A stretch of 64,000 nt of DNA from Ignavibacteriota bacterium (GTDB taxonomy: Bacteria > Bacteroidota > Ignavibacteria > Ignavibacteriales > Melioribacteraceae): NCBI GenBank assembly GCA_002698995.1, contig PAAX01000026.1:372001-436000 (forward strand), written 5' to 3'. Positions 1 through 9,014 of the stretch are shown here, in pieces. Both the position numbers and the translations under genes were made by a program. Under the pieces are notes generated by a model, which made no database searches, was not told where the DNA came from, and saw only the letters and a program-made list of their open reading frames with translations. Numbering within the stretch: the first letter of the stretch is position 1; each line of letters begins with the position of its first letter.

Positions 1-1033
1 AGTCATATATGTCATCAACTGTTTCTTTTGGTGTACCAACTATTATAAATGCTTTTACATCAAGTCCTAATTCACAAGCTGTTTTAACTGCGAATTCAAT
101 CTGCTCAAAGGTTTCCCCTTTCTTTAAATCTTTTAATACTTTATTGTTACCTCCGTCAACTCCAAATCCTACTTCTCTAACACCAATATCCATCATGCGT
201 TTAAGCATTTCTCTATCAACTCTATCAGCTCTAATTCCGTTAGAACACCTTATTAGTAAATCATTTAATCCTCTATTCTCAATTTCTTCGCATATTTCAA
301 AAACTCTTTCCTTAAGCAAAGTAAAATTGTCATCATCAATTGCAAACTGCTTGTAGCCATGTTTTCTCCAGTATTCAATTTCATCAACAAAGTTATTTAC
401 ACTTCTCTTTCTAAATTTTCGTCCCAATAGTTTATTTGGACAAAAAGTACAAAGTTGAACGCATCCTCTACTCGAGCTTATTGGTATTTGTTTTGAGTAA
501 TGACTGAGATCAAATTTGTAATATCTTGGAAAGCTATAACTATCCAAATTATTTTGTAATTCCCTATAACCATTAAATACAATATTACCGTTTACTCTAT
601 GAATAACTCCTTTGATATTACTGATTTCTTTTTCACCTTTACAAATTTCTACAAGAGTTTCTTCTCCTTCGTGAACTACACCTAAATCAATACTGCTGCA
701 TTCATTAAGTACTTCCTCTTTTAGAATTGTAACATGATGTCCACCAACAACTATATCTATATCTGGAAAATCTTTTTTGATTGTATCAATTAATTTGTAA
801 GTATGTTTATAACCTAGAGTAATCATGCTTACACCTATTAAATCCGGTTTTAATGATTTGATTACCTTTGATAAGTAATTATATGAGTAACCAATCCTCA
901 TATCTACATAACCGTAATCAATTTCTTCATTAAATAAAGCTTGTGCTAAATAGCCTATTCCGGCGGGAACTCTTAATCCCCCATATCTGCTGTTTGATGG
1001 AGGACTGACAAATAATACTTTCTTGTATTTCAT
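1..1033 (-). CDS. B12-binding radical SAM protein (3' end beyond window)
   Basis: Only the first ~344 residues are visible; the C-terminus lies outside the window. The N-terminal ~140 residues look like a cobalamin-binding Rossmann domain (GVSMITLGYKHT, then VVGGHHVT). A radical SAM domain follows, with the iron-sulfur motif C191-x3-C195-x2-C198 (GCVQLCTFCPN). Later segments (IDDDNFTL, EVGFGVDGG) fit the radical SAM barrel. The family does methylations, rearrangements or ring chemistry using cobalamin and SAM. The start at 1033 has an AGGAAA ribosome site upstream and lies 18 bases after the ATP-grasp gene, so it is the last visible gene of the exopolysaccharide operon. The substrate cannot be read from sequence; modification of a sugar or lipid carrier is inference from context. 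Confidence 0.85.
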   Translation of the reverse strand, partial: MKYKKVLFVSPPSNSRYGGLRVPAGIGYLAQALFNEEIDYGYVDMRIGYSYNYLSKVIKSLKPDLIGVSMITLGYKHTYKLIDTIKKDFPDIDIVVGGHHVTILKEEVLNECSSIDLGVVHEGEETLVEICKGEKEISNIKGVIHRVNGNIVFNGYRELQNNLDSYSFPRYYKFDLSHYSKQIPISSSRGCVQLCTFCPNKLLGRKFRKRSVNNFVDEIEYWRKHGYKQFAIDDDNFTLLKERVFEICEEIENRGLNDLLIRCSNGIRADRVDREMLKRMMDIGVREVGFGVDGGNNKVLKDLKKGETFEQIEFAVKTACELGLDVKAFIIVGTPKETVDDIYD

Positions 1034-1051
1034 TTAAGTTTCCTATCGTTT

Positions 1052-2221
1052 TTAAAAGCCTCTCTTTTTCCACAAGTAAGGGATAATAATAAGTTCGATG
1101 AAAAATGGGAGCGGATCCTTTAACGAAAAAACTGCAAATTCTTTTTTCCCTCTTAAGGATTTTATATAATCGGTAATTTTCAGTCTTCTATGAAAAATTT
1201 CTTTAATAACAGTAACACTGTCAGTAGTTAATCTTATCCATTTCATTTGCTTTTTAGTTTTGATATCGGGTAATTTTTTACCGGTTTCATCAAGAAATAA
1301 AAGATAAGGGAGATCGGCACCGCTGGCAATTGCTAATGTATGCCAGCCCCATACTCTCGGATTAACTTCAATTAATTTGAACTGCTCTGTTTTTTCATCA
1401 TACATAAATTCAACTTCACAAATTCCTTGATAATTTATTATCGATAAAAATTTAACTGCTAGTTCTTCTAGAATAGGTAACTCTACAACTTCCGCAAAGG
1501 TAGTTGCATGTCCAAAATCCATAGGATGCTGCCGTGATCTTCTGGCAGTTACCGATGCAATTACTTTACCATCCTTAAAATATGGACAGAAAGAATAGAG
1601 GTTTTTTGGTCCTCCATCAATTAATTCTTGAATTAGAATTTCTTCCGAATCAATTATTTTATTTACTTCATTGTAAACTGACTTTAGTTCATCTTGATTA
1701 TTAATTCTGTATGCTTTCTTCTTTACTTTAGAATAAAAATGATCTCTAATTGAAGGTTTTAATACTATCGGATAGTTAAACTCGTAGTCTAATATTTCAG
1801 TAATACTTTTTGAGAAATATGTTTTTGGAATTGGAATATTATTTATTGCACAGGTTTTATAAGTTATTTTTTTATCATAAACTTTCTTTATAGTATCGAT
1901 TGGCGGTACCGGAACTTTGATAAATCTAGAAAGAACATCTTTATTTTTCGAAATGACATAGACTATTTGATCACTGTTTGGAAATATTATCCAATCATAT
2001 AGTTTTTCTTTTTTTATAAGATTAATAAGATATTGAATATATTCTTTCTCATTAAATGGTGATGGTCCTTTAAAGCATTTTGTTACATAGCGAGAATATT
2101 TAGCTATACAATACTCAGGATCGATTAAAACTATAGGAATCCCTTTTTCTCCAAGTGAGCGGATAACGCCTAACCCTTGAAAATCACCACCTGTAACAAT
2201 TGCTCCGATTTTCTTTTCCAT
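1052..2221 (-). CDS. ATP-grasp carboxylate-amine ligase
   Basis: A 389-residue ATP-grasp enzyme. The N-terminus (TGGDFQGLGVIRSLGEKG) is the pre-ATP-grasp Rossmann part, the middle (YPIVLKPSIRDHF) carries the ATP-binding lysine, and the C-terminal part has the metal-binding run ICEVEFMYDE...LIEVNPRVWGWH. ATP-grasp enzymes join a carboxylate to an amine or thiol through an acyl phosphate. It lies between the acyltransferase and the radical SAM gene, 18-29 bases from each, in the exopolysaccharide operon. A role in attaching an amino acid or similar group to a sugar is inference. It is one of two ATP-grasp genes in this locus, and the two are not close copies. Confidence 0.85.
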   Translation of the reverse strand: MEKKIGAIVTGGDFQGLGVIRSLGEKGIPIVLIDPEYCIAKYSRYVTKCFKGPSPFNEKEYIQYLINLIKKEKLYDWIIFPNSDQIVYVISKNKDVLSRFIKVPVPPIDTIKKVYDKKITYKTCAINNIPIPKTYFSKSITEILDYEFNYPIVLKPSIRDHFYSKVKKKAYRINNQDELKSVYNEVNKIIDSEEILIQELIDGGPKNLYSFCPYFKDGKVIASVTARRSRQHPMDFGHATTFAEVVELPILEELAVKFLSIINYQGICEVEFMYDEKTEQFKLIEVNPRVWGWHTLAIASGADLPYLLFLDETGKKLPDIKTKKQMKWIRLTTDSVTVIKEIFHRRLKITDYIKSLRGKKEFAVFSLKDPLPFFIELIIIPYLWKKRGF

Positions 2222-2250
2222 GTCAATAACTAGATTTGTTAAAAAATGTT

Positions 2251-2706
2251 CTAAATAGCTATGTCTAACTTTCTGATTGGTCTTGCCGGAATTCCAACAA
2301 CAATAGTAAGATCTGGAACATCGCGTGAAACTACAGAACCTGCTCCAACCACTGCTCCTTTACCGACTGTAACATTTGGTAGAATTATAGAGCCTGTTCC
2401 CAGCCATGCATCTTCCTTGATTGTTATTTTTCCGTGAATCTTATTTATGTAAGGAGTAATTCTCGAATTATTCGGATAAGATGATACAACCAGTGTAACT
2501 CTTTCAGCAAATGCAACTCTATCGCCAATAGAAATCAAGTCTTTATCTTCAAGCTCATCTATAACTATTAAATCTTCACCGATATAAACATCTTTACCAA
2601 TTGCCAATCCTGCTGTTTTCCAAAGTCTGCATCTAATTGAATTCATTGGAAATACTTTCGCTAGAGATTTGCATAATCGCTTTTTTATTTTCCAAAAGAA
2701 TTTCAT
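2251..2706 (-). CDS. Hexapeptide-repeat (left-handed beta-helix) acyltransferase
   Basis: A 151-residue protein of the LbetaH acetyltransferase type. Imperfect hexapeptide turns run through the second half (AWLGTGSIILPNVTVGKGAVVGAGSVVSRD broken into six-residue repeats), ending in the usual VVGIPARPIRKL tail. Such enzymes transfer acetyl or another acyl group from CoA to a sugar hydroxyl or amine. The start sits one base after the stop of the upstream fusion gene, so they are probably translationally coupled. The acceptor sugar is unknown. Confidence 0.85.
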   Translation of the reverse strand: MKFFWKIKKRLCKSLAKVFPMNSIRCRLWKTAGLAIGKDVYIGEDLIVIDELEDKDLISIGDRVAFAERVTLVVSSYPNNSRITPYINKIHGKITIKEDAWLGTGSIILPNVTVGKGAVVGAGSVVSRDVPDLTIVVGIPARPIRKLDIAI

Positions 2707-2707
2707 C

Positions 2708-4828
2708 TTAATGATGGATTGTTAATTCAATTTTTTGTGCAGATTGTCTTTCCTTTTTATTCCACCATTCCGCCATTTCACAAGGTAGACATTTCCAGCT
2801 TTGTTCAATACTAGATACATAATCAAGAAGGTTTTCAAAGAGTGAAAGATAATTTTTCTCCATTAAATAATCGGGATGAGTAATACTTAGTACCATTCCA
2901 TTGTTTTTAATTATCCAATCAATCTTTTTTTTCCAAATGGAAATGTCTGTTTGTCTTAGTTCGTAAAAAAGCGTATGATCTTGAGGAATTGTATAAGGAA
3001 GTTCAATAAACTTTAAAAACTTAAATGGCCAAATTGTATAAGTTCCGCCTGGGAAAGGTTGAAAAGGATCATAATCAAAGCATGAAGCATCATATTCAAT
3101 ATCAAGTTCTTGAAGCCATAATAAATTTCTATGCACCATTGGTGAACGAAATCCTTTAGCATTATACTTCTTTACTGCTGCGTTGATAAATTTTGCACGG
3201 TTATGAAATGTTTTGTAATCTATAAATAGTTTACCGTCATGGTTAAAACCGTGAATACCTATTTCATCTCCATAATCTTTTATTAACTTTATAATGCCTT
3301 CATCAATTGGATATTTATAAGGAATTATATACCAGCACGATTTTATATTAAATTTTTCCGATAGTTCTAAAATTTTGGGGATAAACTTAAATCCTTCCAG
3401 TGAATCTACATCGTGTGTAATAATAACAGCACATTTCTTGTTATCGGGATATAATTTTGAAATTTGATCATTAGATAAATTGTAATTTACAGTTCTCTTA
3501 ATGTGATCTATTAAGTCGGTATTTTTCCTAACGTTACTTCTATAGATTTGCTGAAATCTTTTTCGGTAAACGCTTGGCAAGCTCGGTCTGATTATTTTGT
3601 AATAAAGCTTATGTTTAATATCAAAAGCCTTTACTGTGTCATTTAATATCTGTAACGAATGGTGTTTATTATTTGGAATATTGTTCTGAACATAATCTAA
3701 ATCAAGCTTTACATTTTGTTTTTTTACAGCCGGGTGATAATTGAGAATTACATGATGATAAAGTTTCTCATATTCATCAACAATAGAATCCCAATCAAAT
3801 TGATGCATATCTAATTTTGAAACTCTGAATTCATATTCATTTCTTATAATTTGATTTTTATATACACTCTTAAGCTTGTCAGCTAAATCAAAGTGATTTT
3901 TATTTTCAAAATAAATAACATTGTCTTCTGCAATATTATATATACCTGGTATTTTGGATGCAATGATACATTTATTAAAGGAAAGCGATTCAAGTAAAAC
4001 CATTGGACATTCTTCAGATTCGGACGGAATAACTATTGCAAATGCATTTCTATATATTTCTGCAAGTTCTTCACCGTATTTATATCCCAAAAATTCTATA
4101 TTCACATTTCCATTGGCTAAATCTAAAAGATGATTGTAATACTTTTCGGCGTGTTCATGTCCTCCAACTATTTTAAGCTTCATATCATAAAAACTACATT
4201 CTATGTAAGCCTTTATTAAAGTATCAATTCCCTTTTGATAAGCTATTCTCCCTACATAAAGAAAATAAATATCATGATTTGCTTTCTTTAATTCTTTATG
4301 ATTGTTATTTCTGCTTACTCCATTCGGAATTAAAATGTTTTTGATTCTTCTTCTATTAAGTTCTTTATGCTGCTCAATGGAAACTGTTGTAATGGCATCT
4401 GAATATTTTTTAAGAGTCATAATGGGAAGACGAAGTAAAATTTTTCTTTCTATAAAATTAAATCTTGTTTGTCCCCATTCAAAACCATGCAGATGAAGAG
4501 CAACAGGAATACCAAATATCTTAGGAATAAAATTAAGAATAGCATTGCCGAAAGAATGAATTGCAACAACATCAACATCTCTTTTTATAACATCAAGCAG
4601 AGAAAGAAATGTATGAGACAAAGTATCAAGTCGTCTAGACTTAATTCCCTTGATTATTATGTTAGTTATGTTATTGCGGGTTATAGTATCTTGCGTATAG
4701 TGCGATCTTGAATAAACATAGCATTGATGACCACGTTCTGCCATTCTATTTGCAATTTCTTCAACAACTTTTTCTACTCCACCATACAGTGATGGATAAC
4801 CCTTATGTCCAATAAAGGCAATCTTCAT
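2708..4828 (-). CDS. GT4 glycosyltransferase fused to polysaccharide-deacetylase-like domain
   Basis: At 706 residues this is about twice the length of a normal glycosyltransferase. Residues ~1-355 form a GT-B family 4 enzyme: the N-terminal GGVEKVVEEIA loop, a C-terminal nucleotide-binding half (YVGRIAYQKGIDTLI) and the acidic ESEECPMVLLESL motif. After a ~60-residue linker, residues ~455-690 resemble a NodB/polysaccharide-deacetylase fold: a THDVD metal-binding motif, GIHGFNHDG with the second metal histidines, FRSP, and a late SITHPDY. The family removes acetyl groups from amino sugars. A single chain that adds a sugar and deacetylates it is the simplest reading. The deacetylase part is called on motifs only and may be inactive. 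Confidence 0.85.
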   Translation of the reverse strand: MKIAFIGHKGYPSLYGGVEKVVEEIANRMAERGHQCYVYSRSHYTQDTITRNNITNIIIKGIKSRRLDTLSHTFLSLLDVIKRDVDVVAIHSFGNAILNFIPKIFGIPVALHLHGFEWGQTRFNFIERKILLRLPIMTLKKYSDAITTVSIEQHKELNRRRIKNILIPNGVSRNNNHKELKKANHDIYFLYVGRIAYQKGIDTLIKAYIECSFYDMKLKIVGGHEHAEKYYNHLLDLANGNVNIEFLGYKYGEELAEIYRNAFAIVIPSESEECPMVLLESLSFNKCIIASKIPGIYNIAEDNVIYFENKNHFDLADKLKSVYKNQIIRNEYEFRVSKLDMHQFDWDSIVDEYEKLYHHVILNYHPAVKKQNVKLDLDYVQNNIPNNKHHSLQILNDTVKAFDIKHKLYYKIIRPSLPSVYRKRFQQIYRSNVRKNTDLIDHIKRTVNYNLSNDQISKLYPDNKKCAVIITHDVDSLEGFKFIPKILELSEKFNIKSCWYIIPYKYPIDEGIIKLIKDYGDEIGIHGFNHDGKLFIDYKTFHNRAKFINAAVKKYNAKGFRSPMVHRNLLWLQELDIEYDASCFDYDPFQPFPGGTYTIWPFKFLKFIELPYTIPQDHTLFYELRQTDISIWKKKIDWIIKNNGMVLSITHPDYLMEKNYLSLFENLLDYVSSIEQSWKCLPCEMAEWWNKKERQSAQKIELTIHH

Positions 4829-4846
4829 TTTATTCTTTTCTTTTTA

Positions 4847-5977
4847 TTATAGATTTATTTTTGTCAGATTATAATTATATGATATGTCTTTTTGAGAAAT
4901 GCTATTGCTAATTGTATCTAGAAAATTTAAGTATCTTTCTTCAAATTTTTTTAATGAATAATTTTCTTCAAGAATTTTAAAACTCTTTTTACCCAATTCA
5001 ATTCTGTATTTAGGATATCTTACCAAAATATAAAGTGAATTTGCAAATCCTCTCCAATCCGATATATCGCATAAAAATCCGTTTTCTGCATTTCGAACTA
5101 GATTAACATTGTCTCCTGCTTTAGAGGCAACTATCGGCAATAAATGATTCATCGCTTCCAATATCGAATTTGAAACTCCCTCATATAAGGAAGTACACAA
5201 GTAAATATCAGCATTTAAATAAATCTCGTTTAATTCAGAATCATCAATAATTTTTATTACATCTGTAAGTTCTCTTTTATCAATTTCATTTTCTATTTCA
5301 TTTCTTAGTTCACCATAACCAACTATATAGTATTTAATTCTAATACCGGTATTACAAAGCAAATGATAATAGAGATAATTAATTGACTTAATTGCAGTTA
5401 AATAATCTTTCTGCTTTACAAATCTGCCCACACTTAGAATTACAATTTCATCTTTACTTTTATTTTTTTGAGGTAGCATAAATTCTCTCATTCTAATTCC
5501 ATTTGGAATTACCAAAAGTTTTTTCTCATCAAATCCTTTTGATTTTAGCTTATCAATTGAAGAAATACAATTAACAATCGAATAATCACTTAAGTAGTTG
5601 TGGATAATTTTCAGAAGATATTCTTTTAAAAAAGGATGATAGCTATTTCTTATTCCGCCAATTACAAAATCAACTTTTGCTGCTTTACCCAGTATTGATG
5701 CGGCTAAATTAGTTGTTAGTAAATAACTAAAAATTAAATTGATTTTATATTCTTTCAATATTTTGAAAAACTTTAAAGAACGCATAAAACAATTTCCGGT
5801 TAAAGAGAATACAGGATAAAGATTTTTAATTGTTTCCTCTTCATATTGGTTTTTACTATTTCCATTCCAAACAACATAAATTACTTCGCAGCTTTTTGAT
5901 AATGTTTCAGCTAAAAGAAGGCTCTGTTTTTCAGCGCCCCCTTTTAGTAAAGTTTTAGTAAGTACACAAATTTTCAT
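4847..5977 (-). CDS. GT4 family glycosyltransferase
   Basis: A 376-residue GT-B fold enzyme. The N-terminus KTLLKGGAEKQSLLLAE is the typical acceptor-side loop. The C-terminal half carries ILSVGRFVKQKDY (donor-binding domain start) and the EX7E motif in YEGVSNSILEAM. It would transfer one sugar from a nucleotide donor to the lipid-linked repeat unit on the cytoplasmic face of the inner membrane. It abuts the next upstream gene by one base. Donor and linkage cannot be read from the sequence. Confidence 0.88.
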   Translation of the reverse strand: MKICVLTKTLLKGGAEKQSLLLAETLSKSCEVIYVVWNGNSKNQYEEETIKNLYPVFSLTGNCFMRSLKFFKILKEYKINLIFSYLLTTNLAASILGKAAKVDFVIGGIRNSYHPFLKEYLLKIIHNYLSDYSIVNCISSIDKLKSKGFDEKKLLVIPNGIRMREFMLPQKNKSKDEIVILSVGRFVKQKDYLTAIKSINYLYYHLLCNTGIRIKYYIVGYGELRNEIENEIDKRELTDVIKIIDDSELNEIYLNADIYLCTSLYEGVSNSILEAMNHLLPIVASKAGDNVNLVRNAENGFLCDISDWRGFANSLYILVRYPKYRIELGKKSFKILEENYSLKKFEERYLNFLDTISNSISQKDISYNYNLTKINL

Positions 5978-5978
5978 A

Positions 5979-7160
5979 TTAGTTTACTGCCGAAGTATTT
6001 ATTTGATTTTTTATATCTACCGACTGTAGATATTTCCTATTTAATAATCTTTCATAAGTCTTAATTGTATTTTCAGCCATCGATTTTATTGAGAACTTTT
6101 CTTCAATCAACTGTCTATTTTTCAATCCGATTTTTTCCGCTAAAGCATGGTTCTCTAATAGAAACAGTATCTTATTTTTTATTTCGTTGGGAGTTCTCGG
6201 TTTGCAAATAAATCCATTAACTTGATCTTGAATAATTTCCGATGTACCTCCACCATCAGTTGCAATAACGGGTTTGCCTAATGCCATATATTCAATTATG
6301 GAATTCGAGATACCTTCTCCATGGATCATACTGTTTGTGCAAAGTACTCCAACATCAAATATATTTATGATCGATTCGACATCATGCTGCTTTCCGGTAT
6401 AAATTATATTATTATAATTTTTTGTCATTTCTTTGAATTGAAAAAGCATTTCACCATCACCAACAACCATAAAAGAAATATCTTCCCTAATTCTGCATAA
6501 ATCCATAGCCGTAATTAGAAATGTTATATAATCTTTCTTAGGCAGCACTGTACCAACCATTCCGACAACATATTTTGTTTGTATATTAAATTTTTCCCGA
6601 ACTTGTTCTTTGTTCTCAATATTGTCAAGTCTGTCAAAATCAAAACCATTGTAAATACAGATTGATTTATCAATTGGGGCATTGTACGATTTTATACCGG
6701 CAATAGAATTTGAAGCAATTAAATCCGATAACTTAAATGATACTTTGGTTCTAAGAAACTGTTCGAATGATATTGATTGAGGAGCATTTACAATTTCAGC
6801 ATTTAATATTTTTTTTGATAGCAATTTAACTGTAGGAAGTGAATAAATGGTTGGCATTGAACCCCAAGAATGAATTAATGCGGGATCAATCTGTTTAACT
6901 AGATTGTAAATCTTAGTAAAAATTGAAAGATCATGTTTTCTCTTTCTTCCTAAAATATGAATTTGTTTTGGATGAACCGGAAGATCATTATAAAATCTTT
7001 CATTATCAATAAGAGCTAAATCAACTTCTATAAAATGCAGTTTAGAAAAATATTTTAGTAATGAGATTAATCTTCTCTCTTTACCACCGCATGCAAGATT
7101 ATCAGTTATCATTAATACTTTTAGCTTTTCGTTAAAAGAATATGAATGGAAAAAGTACAT
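5979..7160 (-). CDS. GT4 family glycosyltransferase
   Basis: A 393-residue GT-B enzyme with the N-terminal TDNLACGGKERRLISLL loop, the mid-protein MVGTVLPKKDY donor-domain start and the EX7E motif in HGEGISNSIIEYM, followed by GKPVIATDGGGTSEII. It is a separate transferase from its downstream neighbour (one base between them), and the two diverge clearly in sequence, so they are not a recent duplication. Function inside repeat-unit assembly is inferred from position in the operon. Confidence 0.88.
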   Translation of the reverse strand: MYFFHSYSFNEKLKVLMITDNLACGGKERRLISLLKYFSKLHFIEVDLALIDNERFYNDLPVHPKQIHILGRKRKHDLSIFTKIYNLVKQIDPALIHSWGSMPTIYSLPTVKLLSKKILNAEIVNAPQSISFEQFLRTKVSFKLSDLIASNSIAGIKSYNAPIDKSICIYNGFDFDRLDNIENKEQVREKFNIQTKYVVGMVGTVLPKKDYITFLITAMDLCRIREDISFMVVGDGEMLFQFKEMTKNYNNIIYTGKQHDVESIINIFDVGVLCTNSMIHGEGISNSIIEYMALGKPVIATDGGGTSEIIQDQVNGFICKPRTPNEIKNKILFLLENHALAEKIGLKNRQLIEEKFSIKSMAENTIKTYERLLNRKYLQSVDIKNQINTSAVN

Positions 7161-7178
7161 ATTGAAATCCGAATCGAG

Positions 7179-7916
7179 TTAAGGTTTTATAAATTCTACT
7201 CTGAAATGACTATTGGTTAGAAAAGAAACTATTTTATTTCCGAAGATAATATTCCCAAGTTTTCCAAAATATTTTGGAGTATTCCATTTCAAACTAATTT
7301 TCTTAAATCCTGCCCTTTCAAATATCCTTATCCAGCGCTGTGGTGATTGATGAGTTTTCCAATCGATATTTTGAGCAATAGGATTCTTTAATCCAACCAT
7401 GGGAAATAGATTCTTGTTAGAACAATCGCAAATAATAAGTCTTCCATTATTGTTCATCAAATCATAAATCTTTTTTACCAATTCAAAATACGATTTGTTG
7501 GCTGCAATACTCTGTTCCATATTTCTGCACGCATTTTCATCCAAATGATTAATAGAATTATGCAATAGAACAATATCATATTTAATATCAGTTTGGTTAT
7601 AATCTTGAAATGTTTTTTTCAAAAGAAAGATATTATTGAGTTTCAGTTTTTGTTTAACTGCTTCAAATGTATTATTCATTCCTTTGCTTGATCCATTTAG
7701 TTCCGGTTCTAGACATGTTACTAAGTCAGCTCCTTTAACTGCTGCATATAAAGCATAAATTCCGGTGCCGCTTCCAATATCCAATACTTTCTTGTTCTTA
7801 AAAGTTATGTCCCCAAATAATCTGCAAAGCTTATTTTTTAGATGACTTTTCTTAGAGTATAATTTGTTTTCAATTATTACGTTATAATATTTTGACAGCG
7901 GCATAATTAATCCCAT
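7179..7916 (-). CDS. SAM-dependent methyltransferase
   Basis: A 245-residue class I methyltransferase. Motif I is VLDIGSGTGIYALYAA, which forms the SAM-binding loop; DIVLLHNSINHL is motif IV and GRLIICDCSN the post-motif strand. The start overlaps the stop of the upstream ATP-grasp gene by one base, so the two are probably made in equal amounts. O-methylation of a sugar, or of the group installed by the ATP-grasp ligase, is inference from this coupling. Confidence 0.82.
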   Translation of the reverse strand: MGLIMPLSKYYNVIIENKLYSKKSHLKNKLCRLFGDITFKNKKVLDIGSGTGIYALYAAVKGADLVTCLEPELNGSSKGMNNTFEAVKQKLKLNNIFLLKKTFQDYNQTDIKYDIVLLHNSINHLDENACRNMEQSIAANKSYFELVKKIYDLMNNNGRLIICDCSNKNLFPMVGLKNPIAQNIDWKTHQSPQRWIRIFERAGFKKISLKWNTPKYFGKLGNIIFGNKIVSFLTNSHFRVEFIKP

Positions 7917-8980
7917 TAGTGATTTTTATTTAATATTAAGTTTCCGGGTAATTTTAAATTCGGTAAATTCAAAAGATCAACAAGATGATAATACTCAGCA
8001 CAATTTTTTGATTTATGAAAATGAAAATCTTTATCCCAATATCCTTCAGCTTTTTCTATAGGCATATCCGGATAATTATAAGACATTTCCACAATCTTTG
8101 GATTTTTCTTCTCATCATAAATAAAATCATAAGCCATAGTTTGGAACTGATATTTTTTAGAAATTCTGTATGCAATCTCTATCATTCTTGTATCAACTTT
8201 TTCATAATTAAAATCAGTTTTCCCGCTTCCAGAAGCACGAAAATCACCATCTCTAATAAATCGTCTTACACCAAATATTCTATCACCAATTGTTGTAATC
8301 CTAGTGTCATATGTATTATTCGGTAAAAATTTTTGAAGCAAAATGTAATTTTTTTGTTTTGTCCAATAGAGTTTAGTCTCTTCATCATTTATAAATCTTC
8401 TTACCCTAAGGGCGGTTTCTTTAATAATTTTTTTTACTGATAAATCCTTTATAACTGTCGATTCCTTGAAATACATTCTTTCAGAATATATACCTGATCC
8501 AAATATTTTTTTAATTATTCTTTTATAATCGTTTTTGTTTTTAAGAAGTATGACATTTTGAGAACGGGAACCGCCTTTCAGCTTAAACACAACCGGGTAA
8601 AGTAATTTACTGCTATAATCGATTGCATTTTTTTTATCATAAAATATCCATGAATCAACTAACACATTATCTTCATTTCTCAAAAGAAAAGTTTCCCTTA
8701 TTTTATCGTCATAAGACCAGCATGTATTTGAATCCGGGAAAGTTTTTACATTGTAATATTTTTCAATAACGGGAATTATATCATTTGCGATTTGTTTTTG
8801 ATCATCATATAAACTATAACGGAAAATGAAGTAATCAATTTCCTTTATTTGATTCCAAAAGTTTACTTCATTAATATCCATTAACATAAAATCAATCTTA
8901 TTGTAATCAAGTATTGATAAATATTTATCAATCTTGTCATTGGTTTTACCGTTTAAGTCCCTATGGATACCGACTTTCAT
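7916..8980 (-). CDS. ATP-grasp family protein
   Basis: A 354-residue protein with RimK-like ATP-grasp features: the substrate domain ending in FPDSNTCWSYDDKIRE, the ATP-lysine segment YPVVFKLKGGSRSQNV, and a C-terminal metal site around MAYDFIYDEKKNPKIVEMSYNYP. Such proteins form amide or ester bonds through acyl phosphates. It is coupled to the methyltransferase downstream. Together with the second ATP-grasp gene at 1052 it suggests that the exported polymer carries amino acid or similar acyl decorations; that is inference. Confidence 0.78.
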   Translation of the reverse strand: MKVGIHRDLNGKTNDKIDKYLSILDYNKIDFMLMDINEVNFWNQIKEIDYFIFRYSLYDDQKQIANDIIPVIEKYYNVKTFPDSNTCWSYDDKIRETFLLRNEDNVLVDSWIFYDKKNAIDYSSKLLYPVVFKLKGGSRSQNVILLKNKNDYKRIIKKIFGSGIYSERMYFKESTVIKDLSVKKIIKETALRVRRFINDEETKLYWTKQKNYILLQKFLPNNTYDTRITTIGDRIFGVRRFIRDGDFRASGSGKTDFNYEKVDTRMIEIAYRISKKYQFQTMAYDFIYDEKKNPKIVEMSYNYPDMPIEKAEGYWDKDFHFHKSKNCAEYYHLVDLLNLPNLKLPGNLILNKNH

Positions 8981-9014
8981 AAAGTGATTCTATTGAATAT
9001 TTAGTTAGAAGGAT

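Noticed and set aside
9-356. Plus-strand 115-codon gene
   Set aside because: Lies opposite the radical SAM gene, whose motifs are clear; serine/leucine-rich product typical of an antisense frame.
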